64,000 nt of DNA from Xanthocytophaga flava (GTDB lineage: Bacteria; Bacteroidota; Bacteroidia; Cytophagales; 172606-1): assembly GCF_030068545.1 (NCBI RefSeq), contig NZ_JASJOR010000016.1, positions 124,001 to 188,000 on the forward strand, in the 5' to 3' direction. Both the position numbers and the translations under genes were made by a program. Numbering within the stretch: position 1 is the first letter of the stretch; every line of letters begins with the position of its first letter. Below the pieces are notes generated by a model. That model made no database searches. It was not told the DNA's origin and saw only the letters and a list, made by a program, of their open reading frames with translations. Below are positions 17,015 through 26,007 of the stretch, piece after piece.

Positions 17015-20000
17015 TATAGTAACTAATCTATTCTCTATTCCTCTAATTTCTATACAACTTATGCGACAAGTTATACGATATTTTGGAGTTGTATTGCTTT
17101 TAACTACAACTCCCGCCATACGAGTTAGTTCGCAGACAATTGCACTTGTCAATGAAGCTATGTCTGAAACCAGCCTGGATCAGCAAAAAATGATTCCCCT
17201 GATAGATGTACTCAACGACATTGAAGTAAAATATCAGATAGATATTAGCTACAATGTAGGCTTGCTGAAGGACAAAATGGTTGATGGTAAACTCTTACAG
17301 CGTTCGGCCTCATCTGTTGAAGACAGACTCAGAAAGATATTATCTCCTCTGCATCTGACCTTCGAAAGACTGGAAGGCAAAGACTTTGTGATTTATGAAA
17401 AGATAGATCAAAAAGGTGCGATCCGAAAAATAACTGGCAAAACAGCCCTGGAGTCTCCTCTTTTGGTATCCGCTTCCGGAAATACGGGTATACAAATCAG
17501 CAGCATCCAACAGACTCTTCAGGAGATGGCTATTCCGATCAAAGGAAAAGTAACTTCTACTGCAGGAGAAAGCTTACCTGGGGTTAGTGTCACAGTGAAA
17601 GGTTCAACACAGGGAACCGTTACAGATGCAGAAGGTGGGTTTCAACTGAGCGTTCCGGATGAAACCGCTGTGCTGGTATTCTCCTATATCGGCTATCTGA
17701 CTCAGGAAGTAGCTGTAAGAGGGAACAGCAACTGGACTATTGCCCTGGTAGAAGATGTGAAGTCGTTGGGTGAAGTGGTGGTGGTAGGATATGGTACTCA
17801 GAAAAAACGGGATGTAATTGGCTCAATAGCTACTGTAAATGGTGACGATATCAAATTAAAGTCGACCGCTTCCTTTGACTCAGGGCTGCAAGGTATGGCT
17901 GCGGGTGTCTCAGTCCAAACTAACAGTGGTGTACCAGGATCACCTACTGTTATTAAGATTCGAGGGGTTAGTTCAATTAACTCTGGAACAGATCCTTTAT
18001 GGATAATTGATGGAATGCCTATTTATAGCAATCCGGGTGGATTAGGACGGAGTGATGGTACTACGGGACAAAGCCCTATGTCACTAATCAATCCGAATGA
18101 TATCGAAAGTATACAGATCTTGAAAGATGCAGCTGCAACGTCTATTTATGGTTCAAGAGCTTCCAATGGGGTAATTCTTGTCACTACAAAGACAGGTAAA
18201 AAAGGACAAGGTAGCACTACGTTCAATTATTCAACTGGTTTTTCTTCATTAACACGTACCCCTGAGGATATTGGATATGCCAATACGAGTCAATGGTTTC
18301 AAATCATGGATGAAATGTACCAGAATTCTGGTAAAACTTTTACCATGGATGATTACTATCGCAATTCGCCTTATTCTAATATTCCACAGGCATCTCCTAA
18401 GCTTACTCGTGAGCAAGCAATGGCAATTAACACCAACTGGTATGATGAGCTTTTTCAAACAGGGCGTTTCTCTGATTACAACCTTTCCAGTTCACGTGGC
18501 TTTGATAAGGGATCCTTTTATATATCAGGAAATTACCGGGAAGATAAAGGCGTACAACATAATAATAATCTGAAACGTATCTCTTTACGATCAAATATAG
18601 ACTTTAGTCCCATAAACAATCTGACTGTAGGCGCCAGACTGAGTTTTGCCTACACAGACAATGATCGTATGCAAAACACAAGTTATAGAGGTGGTCCAGG
18701 CTTAAATGGAGGATTAAATAGTATTACCACAGGAGCATTACCTTGGTTTCCTGTACGTGAACTCGCTAACCCTGATCGTTACTTTAATGCTTATTCAGGT
18801 TCTAATCCCGCAGCATTTGCTGACCCTGCTAATGTAAAAGACAACCTGGAACAATATCGTGGATTAGGAGGGTTATTTTTAAATTATGAATTTCCATTTT
18901 TGAGGGGATTATCTATACGGTCAGAAGTGTCTTTCGATATTATCCAAAGCAATAATATTTTCTGGCAGAGTCGTGATATTCGCTTAGATGGAGGTCAAAA
19001 ACCTTCTTCCTATGCCTATGAAGAAGCTGTTACTTTCAAGAGCACCAACTACAATGTATATAGTACTTATAATAGAACATTTGGATTACATTCACTAAAT
19101 GTAGTAGCCGGAACAGAAGCCCAGCAGAGTAGCCAATATAATCGGGCAATGGCAGGTCAGGGATTAGCAGGAAAGTATCAGGAAATTGGCAAACCGGGTG
19201 TTCGGCTTTATACTAATGGATATATGAACGGAGAGCGTTACCTACTCGCATATTTTGGTAGAGTTAACTATAAATATAAAGATCGTTACATTTTCGGTGT
19301 TAGTGCCAGACGGGATGGTAGTTCTGCATTTACGGAACAACATCGTTGGGGAACATTCTTAAGTGCATCCGCAGGATGGATTATCTCTGAGGAAGAATTT
19401 ATGTCTTTTTTGGGAGGCAAAACTTTCTTGAAACTTAGAGGAAGTTATGGGCAAACAGGCAATCAAAGTATACCAGGTAGTCTGGATGCAATCAAATACA
19501 ATTATACATTCCGATATGGAAGTGACGACATTTTAGGTCTCAATGGTTCAATGGCATCAACAATTGCTGTTGATAATCTAAAGTGGGAGAGTACACGTAG
19601 TAGTGATATAGGTATTGATTATGGTTTCTTTAATAACCGCATTAATGGTTCGTTAGCATACTATCACAGATATGTCAAAGATATGTTGTTAACTACACCT
19701 ATTCCGGTTTCTTCTGGCTTAACTCCGGTTGAGGAAGTGGCTGGATTTCCAGGATCAGTATATGTAGAGAATTCGAATAATGTTTGGAGCAATATTGGAG
19801 ATATGGTAAATACAGGCTGGGAACTGGAACTGCATTCTATAAATATTGATAAAGGAGGTTTTCGATGGTCTACAGATTTTAATATTTCCTTTAATAAAAA
19901 CATCATTAAAAAGCTGACTCCAGAAGCAGATAATACAGGTAAAGGAATCATCAATGGACCTACTATTTCTCGTAAAGATCATAAACGTCAGGAATGGTTT

Positions 20001-20702
20001 GTGGCAGATTATGCAGGAGTAGATCCAGCTACAGGCGTACCCATGATTTATGCTTTGGACAAAGTACGATATGATGCAGAAGGAGTAACGACACGCCTGA
20101 AAAACGAAGCAGGGCAGGACAGCCTTATTTATGCTACCAAGACAAATATAGCTGGCAATAGATTTTATCAGAATGGCAAGTCTGCTGACCCTACCTATTA
20201 TGGTGGTATTACCAATACACTTCAATACAAAGGCTTTGATCTAAGTTTTATGTTCTCTTTTTCCGGAGGAAATTATATTCTGGACTATGATCGGCAGATG
20301 GCTGCTGTTCCTGGAGAGACCAAGACCTTTCTGGCTGATATAGTTAATAACTCATGGCGCAAACCTGGAGATCAGGCCAAGTATCCACAAATTCGGTATG
20401 GAAATACCTATGTTATCAATGGACAATCAGTTGGAGACTTCGGAGATGAGTGGCAAAATCATAATCGCGAAATGTATAAAGGCGATTATATTCGCTTACG
20501 GAATGTGCAGATAGGTTATACGTTACCTTCTTCTGTGACAAAGACACTGCAAATGCAGGGGCTAAGAGTATATGTATCTGGTAGCAACCTCTGGACTTCT
20601 ACCAAATATCCAGGTTTTGATCCAGAAGGGGCTGGATATGTTTATACGGCTACTATTCCTCAGTTAAAAACTTTTATCCTGGGTTTGTCTGCTCGCTTCT
20701 AG
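17007..20702 (+). CDS. SusC/RagA TonB-dependent receptor with STN domain
   Basis: A 1231-residue outer-membrane importer. Order: signal region (MRQVIRYFGVVLLLTTTPAI at about 19-38), STN signalling domain (about 55-130, VLNDIEVKYQIDISYNVG), carboxypeptidase-like domain (IKGKVTSTAGESLPGVSVTV), TonB-linked plug (VVVVGYGTQKKRDVIGSI, IQILKDAAATSIYG), then the 22-strand barrel to a terminal Phe (LSARF). The start at 17007 overlaps the fecR stop; 17061 is the alternative. It imports a glycan, peptide or other large nutrient with its SusD partner. The STN domain completes the sigma/anti-sigma circuit. There is no neighbouring glycoside hydrolase, so the ligand is open. Confidence 0.95.
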   Translation: MNNIVTNLFSIPLISIQLMRQVIRYFGVVLLLTTTPAIRVSSQTIALVNEAMSETSLDQQKMIPLIDVLNDIEVKYQIDISYNVGLLKDKMVDGKLLQRSASSVEDRLRKILSPLHLTFERLEGKDFVIYEKIDQKGAIRKITGKTALESPLLVSASGNTGIQISSIQQTLQEMAIPIKGKVTSTAGESLPGVSVTVKGSTQGTVTDAEGGFQLSVPDETAVLVFSYIGYLTQEVAVRGNSNWTIALVEDVKSLGEVVVVGYGTQKKRDVIGSIATVNGDDIKLKSTASFDSGLQGMAAGVSVQTNSGVPGSPTVIKIRGVSSINSGTDPLWIIDGMPIYSNPGGLGRSDGTTGQSPMSLINPNDIESIQILKDAAATSIYGSRASNGVILVTTKTGKKGQGSTTFNYSTGFSSLTRTPEDIGYANTSQWFQIMDEMYQNSGKTFTMDDYYRNSPYSNIPQASPKLTREQAMAINTNWYDELFQTGRFSDYNLSSSRGFDKGSFYISGNYREDKGVQHNNNLKRISLRSNIDFSPINNLTVGARLSFAYTDNDRMQNTSYRGGPGLNGGLNSITTGALPWFPVRELANPDRYFNAYSGSNPAAFADPANVKDNLEQYRGLGGLFLNYEFPFLRGLSIRSEVSFDIIQSNNIFWQSRDIRLDGGQKPSSYAYEEAVTFKSTNYNVYSTYNRTFGLHSLNVVAGTEAQQSSQYNRAMAGQGLAGKYQEIGKPGVRLYTNGYMNGERYLLAYFGRVNYKYKDRYIFGVSARRDGSSAFTEQHRWGTFLSASAGWIISEEEFMSFLGGKTFLKLRGSYGQTGNQSIPGSLDAIKYNYTFRYGSDDILGLNGSMASTIAVDNLKWESTRSSDIGIDYGFFNNRINGSLAYYHRYVKDMLLTTPIPVSSGLTPVEEVAGFPGSVYVENSNNVWSNIGDMVNTGWELELHSINIDKGGFRWSTDFNISFNKNIIKKLTPEADNTGKGIINGPTISRKDHKRQEWFVADYAGVDPATGVPMIYALDKVRYDAEGVTTRLKNEAGQDSLIYATKTNIAGNRFYQNGKSADPTYYGGITNTLQYKGFDLSFMFSFSGGNYILDYDRQMAAVPGETKTFLADIVNNSWRKPGDQAKYPQIRYGNTYVINGQSVGDFGDEWQNHNREMYKGDYIRLRNVQIGYTLPSSVTKTLQMQGLRVYVSGSNLWTSTKYPGFDPEGAGYVYTATIPQLKTFILGLSARF

Positions 20703-20770
20703 GTTTCTAGAGATAGACCTGTTGGTAGGAAATAAATTAAACTAATATTTGAACGAATACAACTATCTAT

Positions 20771-22342
20771 ATGAAAAAGATCCTTCTTTATAGTCTGACT
20801 CTGGGACTTTTACTCGCATCAGGCGGTTGTTCAAAAGATTATTTTGAAATAGAAAGGCCTCCACAAACTGCATGGGGTACAATAGACGAATTTGAGCGGG
20901 CACCTATTGGTCTATATGCTACCTTATTTAATGGAGATGAATGGAATATGCCTTGGGTAAATGTTACTGTTGTAAAAACGAGTATGGGTGATGATGTAGA
21001 TTGGGTAAGTAGTGCAGAATGGGGGTACTGGCGTAAGACAAAAGAATACAACAAATATACAGACAGAGCTTTTTTAGTGATGTATAGAGCAATTGCTACC
21101 GCTAATAATGCACTTGAATTTGTGGAGGCAAATAATGGTAATCCTTTTCCTTCTGAAAGTGAACAAAGTATTCAACATAATGTAAATCGCATTATTGGTG
21201 AACTATACTTTATTCGGGGATATACTTACTATTTGCTTGAAACTACCTTTGGGCATGCGTATGTGGCAGGTAATGCTAATAGTAAACAGGATATACCTAT
21301 GCCTACAAAGTATCCGAAATCTATAGCTGAAGCAAAGAATCCTAAAATTGGAACAACTCAAGAGGTATATGATTTGATTGTAGCTGACTTTCAGAAGGCA
21401 AAAGAGCTATTACCAGAAGAATATGGAGATGATATGCATCCATCTTATCAGGTGCGTGCTTCTAAATTTGCAGCTTCTGCTATGCTGATGAGAGCTTATT
21501 TTCAGAGAGGAGAGTATGATAAAGCAAAACTAGAAGCCGATTTTATCATAGATCAGAATGGAGGCAGATATAATTTGACTGAAGATCCTATTGCTGCATT
21601 TTCAACAAGTACAATTCTTACTTCAACTAATAGGCCCAAAGAAATTATTTTTTATCTGCCTTTCTTTGACCAAACTGCAAAAGCTCCACTCCACCTGACA
21701 GCTATCAACCATTCAGCTGGTGCCTGGGGGCTGTGTACCTGGGTAGAAACACACATGAGTAATAGTACCATCAAACGACTAGGCTGGATGACCGATCCCT
21801 TAACTGATACAACGCTAAATTTAGCTGCTAAAAGAGATAAGCGGTTTACACAATTGTTTGCTGTAAGATATCCAAAAGATAAGGCTAAAGAGGGACAGGT
21901 TATTGATACAAGAACTGAAATAGATACCATCACCACCATCTGGCCTTATAAATACTATCGGGGACCTAAAGATTTCAATACCAATGTGCCACTTATCCGT
22001 TTGGCAGAGATCTATTTGACACGTTCCATCTGCCGGTTTAAAGCTGGAGACAAGTCGGGTGCTGCTGAAGATCTGAATGTAGTGCGCAAAAGAGCCTGGA
22101 ATACAACTGTAGGCGGACCCTATGTAGAGGTGACAGGTGCCGACATTACCGAAAATATGATTCATGATGAACGACTCATTGAAATGTTTGGTGAAAATGA
22201 CCGGATTGACTATCTGAGGGCGTTAAAGATGGATATTCCAAAAGGGGAACGGGGTGCGGGCACAGATCCCTATACCAGTGAAGATTTTGTATGGGCTATC
22301 CCAACCCGTGAACTCTTGTATAACGAATCCATAGGACAATAA
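20771..22342 (+). CDS. SusD/RagB nutrient-binding lipoprotein
   Basis: A 523-residue surface lipoprotein that caps the SusC barrel and binds substrate. The signal peptide ends in a lipobox, LASGGCSKDYF. The SusD-like N-terminal part is at about 30-230 (FIRGYTYYLLETTFGHAY) and the RagB/SusD C-terminal domain is at about 300-520 (VPLIRLAEIYLTRSICRF, DERLIEMFGENDRIDYLRAL). It begins 68 bp after the susC-like stop and is followed by two hairpins, so it ends the operon. Length and order are normal for the family. Confidence 0.95.
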   Translation: MKKILLYSLTLGLLLASGGCSKDYFEIERPPQTAWGTIDEFERAPIGLYATLFNGDEWNMPWVNVTVVKTSMGDDVDWVSSAEWGYWRKTKEYNKYTDRAFLVMYRAIATANNALEFVEANNGNPFPSESEQSIQHNVNRIIGELYFIRGYTYYLLETTFGHAYVAGNANSKQDIPMPTKYPKSIAEAKNPKIGTTQEVYDLIVADFQKAKELLPEEYGDDMHPSYQVRASKFAASAMLMRAYFQRGEYDKAKLEADFIIDQNGGRYNLTEDPIAAFSTSTILTSTNRPKEIIFYLPFFDQTAKAPLHLTAINHSAGAWGLCTWVETHMSNSTIKRLGWMTDPLTDTTLNLAAKRDKRFTQLFAVRYPKDKAKEGQVIDTRTEIDTITTIWPYKYYRGPKDFNTNVPLIRLAEIYLTRSICRFKAGDKSGAAEDLNVVRKRAWNTTVGGPYVEVTGADITENMIHDERLIEMFGENDRIDYLRALKMDIPKGERGAGTDPYTSEDFVWAIPTRELLYNESIGQ

Positions 22343-22435
22343 TCGGTACATAAGTTATACATCCGGGTTATCAGAATTCTGGTTAAAAAAGAAAATAATC
22401 AGAGCTCTGATAACTCTGTAGGCTGATCAGGATTC

Positions 22436-22477
22436 TGATATTTTGATAACGATATCAAAATCCTGATTATATTCTGA
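22436..22477 (+). terminator. Hairpin after susD-like gene
   Basis: ATCAGGATT...TTTTGATA (22436-22458) pairs with TATCAAAATCCTGAT (22463-22477), with a small bulge. It is the first of two terminator-like hairpins in the 332-bp gap after the SusD gene. Confidence 0.5.
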
Positions 22478-22513
22478 TACAGAATCAAAGAGAATCTAAA
22501 TTCTATGAAAAGA

Positions 22514-22567
22514 AAAATGACCAGAATTCAGATCACCAACAAGTGCTAACTGAGTTCCGGTCATTTT
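22514..22567 (+). terminator. Second hairpin terminator after susD-like gene
   Basis: AAAATGACCAGAATTCAG (22514-22531) pairs with CTGAGTTCCGGTCATTTT (22550-22567), 16 of 18 positions, followed by a T-rich stretch. It separates the Sus operon from the glycosyltransferase, whose likely -7 box TACCTTTG is at 22643-22650. Confidence 0.6.
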
Positions 22568-22674
22568 CTATTTATACCCATTTTTATATCAATCGAATAC
22601 TGGCTGCTTTCAGAGGATAGATACTTTTATCTGATTCTCTATTACCTTTGGACAATATTCGTTGATTTGTACTC

Positions 22675-23577
22675 ATGGCTATACATACACTGGCTCCTGT
22701 TGTTTTATTTGTATACAATCGTCCTATCCATACACAACGCACTATTACTTCACTGGTAAACTGTCAGTTAGCTTCTGCTAGTGAGATCTTTATTTTCTCA
22801 GATGCAGCCAGAAGTACAGCAGATGAAGAGCAGGTTCGACAAGTGCGGCAGTATATACAAACTGTGACAGGGTTTAAAAACAAGAGGGTAATAGAAAGAC
22901 CCACAAATATGGGATTGGCCCGGTCTGTGATTGATGGGGTTTCTCAGGTGATGAGTCGGTATGGCAAAGCTATCGTACTGGAAGATGATATGGTGTTTGC
23001 GGAAGACTTTCTGGTGTTTCTGAATGAGTCGCTGGAAGTCTATAAGGATAATCCTTCTGTTTTCTCTATTTCAGGATACAGCTATCCTATCACTATTCCG
23101 GATAGCTATACAAAAGATGTCTATTTACTGCCCAGAGCATCCTCCTGGGGATGGGCCACCTGGGCTGACCGCTGGCAAAAGGCTGACTGGCAGGTTACGG
23201 ATTACCGTGTGTTTCTAAAAGACAAAACTATACAGGATGGATTCGCACAGGGTGGAAGGGATCTTGTGTATATGCTAATTAAGCAACAAAAAGGCTTGGT
23301 GAACTCCTGGGCGGTACGATGGAGCTACACGCACTACAAACATCAGGCGTATTGTCTGTTTCCCCGGATATCCAAACTACAAAATATTGGCAATGACGAA
23401 TCCGGAACACATTCTCCTAAAACCAAACGGTTTGAAACTGTACTAAGCAATAAATCCATGGTGCTGGATCGGGACCTGGTGCCAAATGATGAGATTATTA
23501 AAGGTCTGCAACGCTTTTTTCAACCAAGCCTGGTACGGCAGCTTATTAATTACTTCAAATTACAGTTATGGAAGTAA
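22675..23577 (+). CDS. Glycosyltransferase family 2-like protein (GNT-I-like)
   Basis: A 300-residue GT-A fold enzyme expected to transfer a sugar from a nucleotide donor. The N-terminus APVVLFVYNRPIHTQRTI is the first Rossmann-like strand. FIFSDAARS and the metal-binding DxD-like motif in AIVLEDDMVFAEDFL follow. The acceptor-side motif is SSWGWATWADRW, typical of this subgroup in Bacteroidota. There is no membrane helix. The start at 22675 is preceded by a TACCTTTG box. It stands alone between the Sus operon and repeat R2, with no polysaccharide cluster around it, so the acceptor is unknown. Confidence 0.85.
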   Translation: MAIHTLAPVVLFVYNRPIHTQRTITSLVNCQLASASEIFIFSDAARSTADEEQVRQVRQYIQTVTGFKNKRVIERPTNMGLARSVIDGVSQVMSRYGKAIVLEDDMVFAEDFLVFLNESLEVYKDNPSVFSISGYSYPITIPDSYTKDVYLLPRASSWGWATWADRWQKADWQVTDYRVFLKDKTIQDGFAQGGRDLVYMLIKQQKGLVNSWAVRWSYTHYKHQAYCLFPRISKLQNIGNDESGTHSPKTKRFETVLSNKSMVLDRDLVPNDEIIKGLQRFFQPSLVRQLINYFKLQLWK

Positions 23578-23593
23578 TAGCTGAATGAATAAC

Positions 23594-23929
23594 ATGAGTC
23601 ATTCCAGATGTTGGATATGAGTAAAGCCCAAGCCTAGGTTTTTGAAAATGTGGGCTTGGGTTAATTTTTGTGAAAGCTCTCTTTAGTTGAGTTTGTTTAT
23701 TGTCCCTTACATCATTCTTCCACTAACCTCCTACTTTTTTGCTTGTCCAAAAAAGTAGGCCAAAAAGGACACTTTCTGCCGATCCTTCAGCCCACAAGGC
23801 CAAAGGCCAACCTCGCGGCAGAAAGAAGGCCAACGCACCTTTCGCGATTGAAGTTATCACACCTCTCTTTGTAACATTTGTTATTACTTTTTCAATGACA
23901 CCTTTTACTCAAAATTCGAGAGGACTCAT
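23594..23929 (+). repeat. Long structured repeat, short form (R2)
   Basis: A 336-bp copy lying between two convergent genes. The ends are inverted: head ATGAGTCATTCCAGATG, tail ...GGACTCAT. Stem 1: CCCAAGCC (23627-23634) with 23653-23660. Stem 2: CCTACTTTTTT (23730-23740) with AAAAAAGTAGG (23749-23759); its loop GTCC can also pair with GGAC at 23767-23770. Stem 3: CTTTCTGCCG (23772-23781) with CGGCAGAAAG (23816-23825). A conserved block, GATTGAAGTTATCAC, lies downstream. Short frames inside are not proteins. Confidence 0.85.
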
Positions 23930-23989
23930 GTAAAAATTAAAAGCCTCAATGATAGGCTCACTGAGGCTTTTAATTTTAGGAAAAGACGC

Positions 23990-24541
23990 TTATTCTTCTT
24001 CGTGTTTAAAACTGTATAATGTCTTATCCAGCTCTAGTGTATTGTTAGTGAACGCTTTCACAAAACGGGCAATAGTCTGAGGCGTGATTTCTTCTACATT
24101 CAGACAGGCTTCCAATGCTATGCCATAGTCAAAGTCGGGATCAAGGTTGACATATTCCTGTACCTTTATCTCTTCCGTTTCTTCTAGCTCATCCATGATC
24201 TCTGCCTTGAAGAGTTCAATTTCCTCAAGTTTGGCTTCTGAAAGATGTTTGTTCAGATCATCCTCTTCTTCTAAGTCGATCCGGTTATATTCTGGATATT
24301 TTTCGCATGCTTTGTCTTCTGCACTTTCATACAATACACTCATATGATGCAAACGCAGTGTATATAACACAGAGTCAAAAACCACTTCCTTGCCTTTATG
24401 AGTACCTGCAAAGATAAAGTGAGCAAACTCTTCTCCCTGTGGTTCATTTTCATTCAAAATATATAGCTGTCCTGCTTCTTTGCATAGTCGCTTGATACGG
24501 GCAACCTCCTCAGCTTGTAATCCAATATTGTCAGTAGACAT
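23990..24541 (-). CDS. Conserved acidic protein of unknown function
   Basis: 183 residues, cytoplasmic, strongly acidic, with no signal or membrane helix. The N-terminal part (about 1-80) reads as a mixed alpha/beta domain (FAHFIFAGTHKGKEVVFDSV). A charged helical middle follows (IDLEEEDDLNKHLSEAKLEE). It lies 48 bp downstream of the Smr-domain gene on the same strand, so the two are probably co-transcribed. No family is recognised. Confidence 0.7.
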   Translation of the reverse strand: MSTDNIGLQAEEVARIKRLCKEAGQLYILNENEPQGEEFAHFIFAGTHKGKEVVFDSVLYTLRLHHMSVLYESAEDKACEKYPEYNRIDLEEEDDLNKHLSEAKLEEIELFKAEIMDELEETEEIKVQEYVNLDPDFDYGIALEACLNVEEITPQTIARFVKAFTNNTLELDKTLYSFKHEEE

Positions 24542-24589
24542 GTTGTTAGGTTATACTTTTTTAAAATAGAATGGAAATAGGTATATGTG

Positions 24590-25561
24590 TTATTTCAGCT
24601 TTACTTTGGTAGCACCATAGCCAAATTTTTCTTTTTGTGCATCTTCATAGTATTGGACATGCACATTCTTGCCGAGTTTACGGTGAATCTCATTACGCAG
24701 CGTGCCATTACCTACTCCATGAATAAAGGTAATATCGTGCATTCCGTGTGCAATAGCTGCATCCAATGCTTTCTCGAAGGCCTGTAGTTGGATCTGTAAC
24801 ATCTCCGCTGTAGCCAATCCAATAAGGTTGGTTGTTAGCTTTTCGATATGCAGATCAATCTCACTGGCAGGTTTGTTAACCGTATTGGCTTTTGATTGAT
24901 TGTTTGTAGTGAGTTGGGTGTTGTTTTCCCAACTTTCAACAATCTTGTCTGGTTGAATGGTGACAGGTTGTGATGCTGTTGGTGTATCTAACTGGAAGAT
25001 ATGTGCATCTTTTCCCAGCAGAGGTGCTTTAGCTTTCGTCTTAAAGAATGTGTTAGCCCGAAACCGGATGCGTTGCAACATAGGTTCCCGCAAGGATGTC
25101 ATTCCTTCCCGGAACAGTAGTGACTGCCACACAAATATTCCCCAGCTCTCAAAGTTTTGTGAGCTGTATTCATCAATTTTTACAGACGACTTCCGAGCCA
25201 GTGAACCACCTTTGATCCCGTTGTATTTTCCATTCTGCTCCTGTCCCAGTGTATAAGGCATATCAAAATCTGTATTGTTTATCAGATAGAGTGCCAGACC
25301 TGTGTCATTAAGCGGAATAAATGCCAGAAATATTCCTCTGTCAGCCAGAACATCTCTGGATGTATTTTTGGTTGATTCGGTAACTGGATTTTTCTGAAAC
25401 CGAGCTGCCTCTTCCTGTGAGATAATAACAATCTCTGATCGTAACATCGGAATCCGGAAACCGTCTTCGATTTCTACTTCTATCATATGGTTTTTGGTAA
25501 AGCCGACAATGATGCCTTCTTCACGCCCGTGAACCATACGTACTTTATCCCCAATATTCAT
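24590..25561 (-). CDS. DUF2027/Smr-domain protein
   Basis: A 323-residue cytoplasmic protein. The N-terminal KOW-like segment (MNIGDKVRMVHGREEGIIVG) and the middle beta-rich region are DUF2027. The C-terminal ~85 residues are a Smr domain, beginning SEIDLHIEKLTTNLIG and containing the nuclease-type HGVGNGTLRNEIHR motif. Smr domains, shared with MutS2, cut or bind nucleic acid at branched or stalled structures. In Bacteroidota this stand-alone architecture is common but its role is not settled. It is first in a two-gene unit with the acidic protein below it. Confidence 0.88.
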   Translation of the reverse strand: MNIGDKVRMVHGREEGIIVGFTKNHMIEVEIEDGFRIPMLRSEIVIISQEEAARFQKNPVTESTKNTSRDVLADRGIFLAFIPLNDTGLALYLINNTDFDMPYTLGQEQNGKYNGIKGGSLARKSSVKIDEYSSQNFESWGIFVWQSLLFREGMTSLREPMLQRIRFRANTFFKTKAKAPLLGKDAHIFQLDTPTASQPVTIQPDKIVESWENNTQLTTNNQSKANTVNKPASEIDLHIEKLTTNLIGLATAEMLQIQLQAFEKALDAAIAHGMHDITFIHGVGNGTLRNEIHRKLGKNVHVQYYEDAQKEKFGYGATKVKLK

Positions 25562-26007
25562 AGAATGACTAATTAACTTTTATGTAACGTACTGATACAA
25601 AAGAATTTTTATGCTTACTACCCCAGGCATTTTATTCAATACTAAGTTAAGCTTCTCCTATGGTAAAAGTGGATGAAACCTGAAATAATCGAACTGCCTG
25701 ATTATATAACCCGGAAAGAATACAAAAAGATCAATAACCCTGCAATGTGAGATTCTACCTTGATTCATACTGTTTATTAAGTTATTGCACTTATGGACAG
25801 ATAGTTATCTCCTGTGGTGAATACTTGCTTTACTTAGATTTTTGTTTTGGAAATATTTTCGGATTGCAAAAATAGTAAAATGCTGTAAATGCCCATACAT
25901 AACCTTACACGACTTTTGGATGCTCAAGACAAGGTAACATTCTTATTATGAGATCAATATGTAAATTTGAATAGTTTTCATTCAAAAGGGTCTTTAAAAT
26001 ATTAATT
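25562..26007. other. Gene-free divergent promoter region
   Basis: 446 bp between the Smr gene (minus) and the DUF5723 gene (plus). It is AT-rich, with no protein-like frame, repeat copy or strong hairpin. A -7-like TAAATTTG lies at 25962-25969, 39 bases before the DUF5723 start, without a well-spaced TTTG. Confidence 0.4.
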
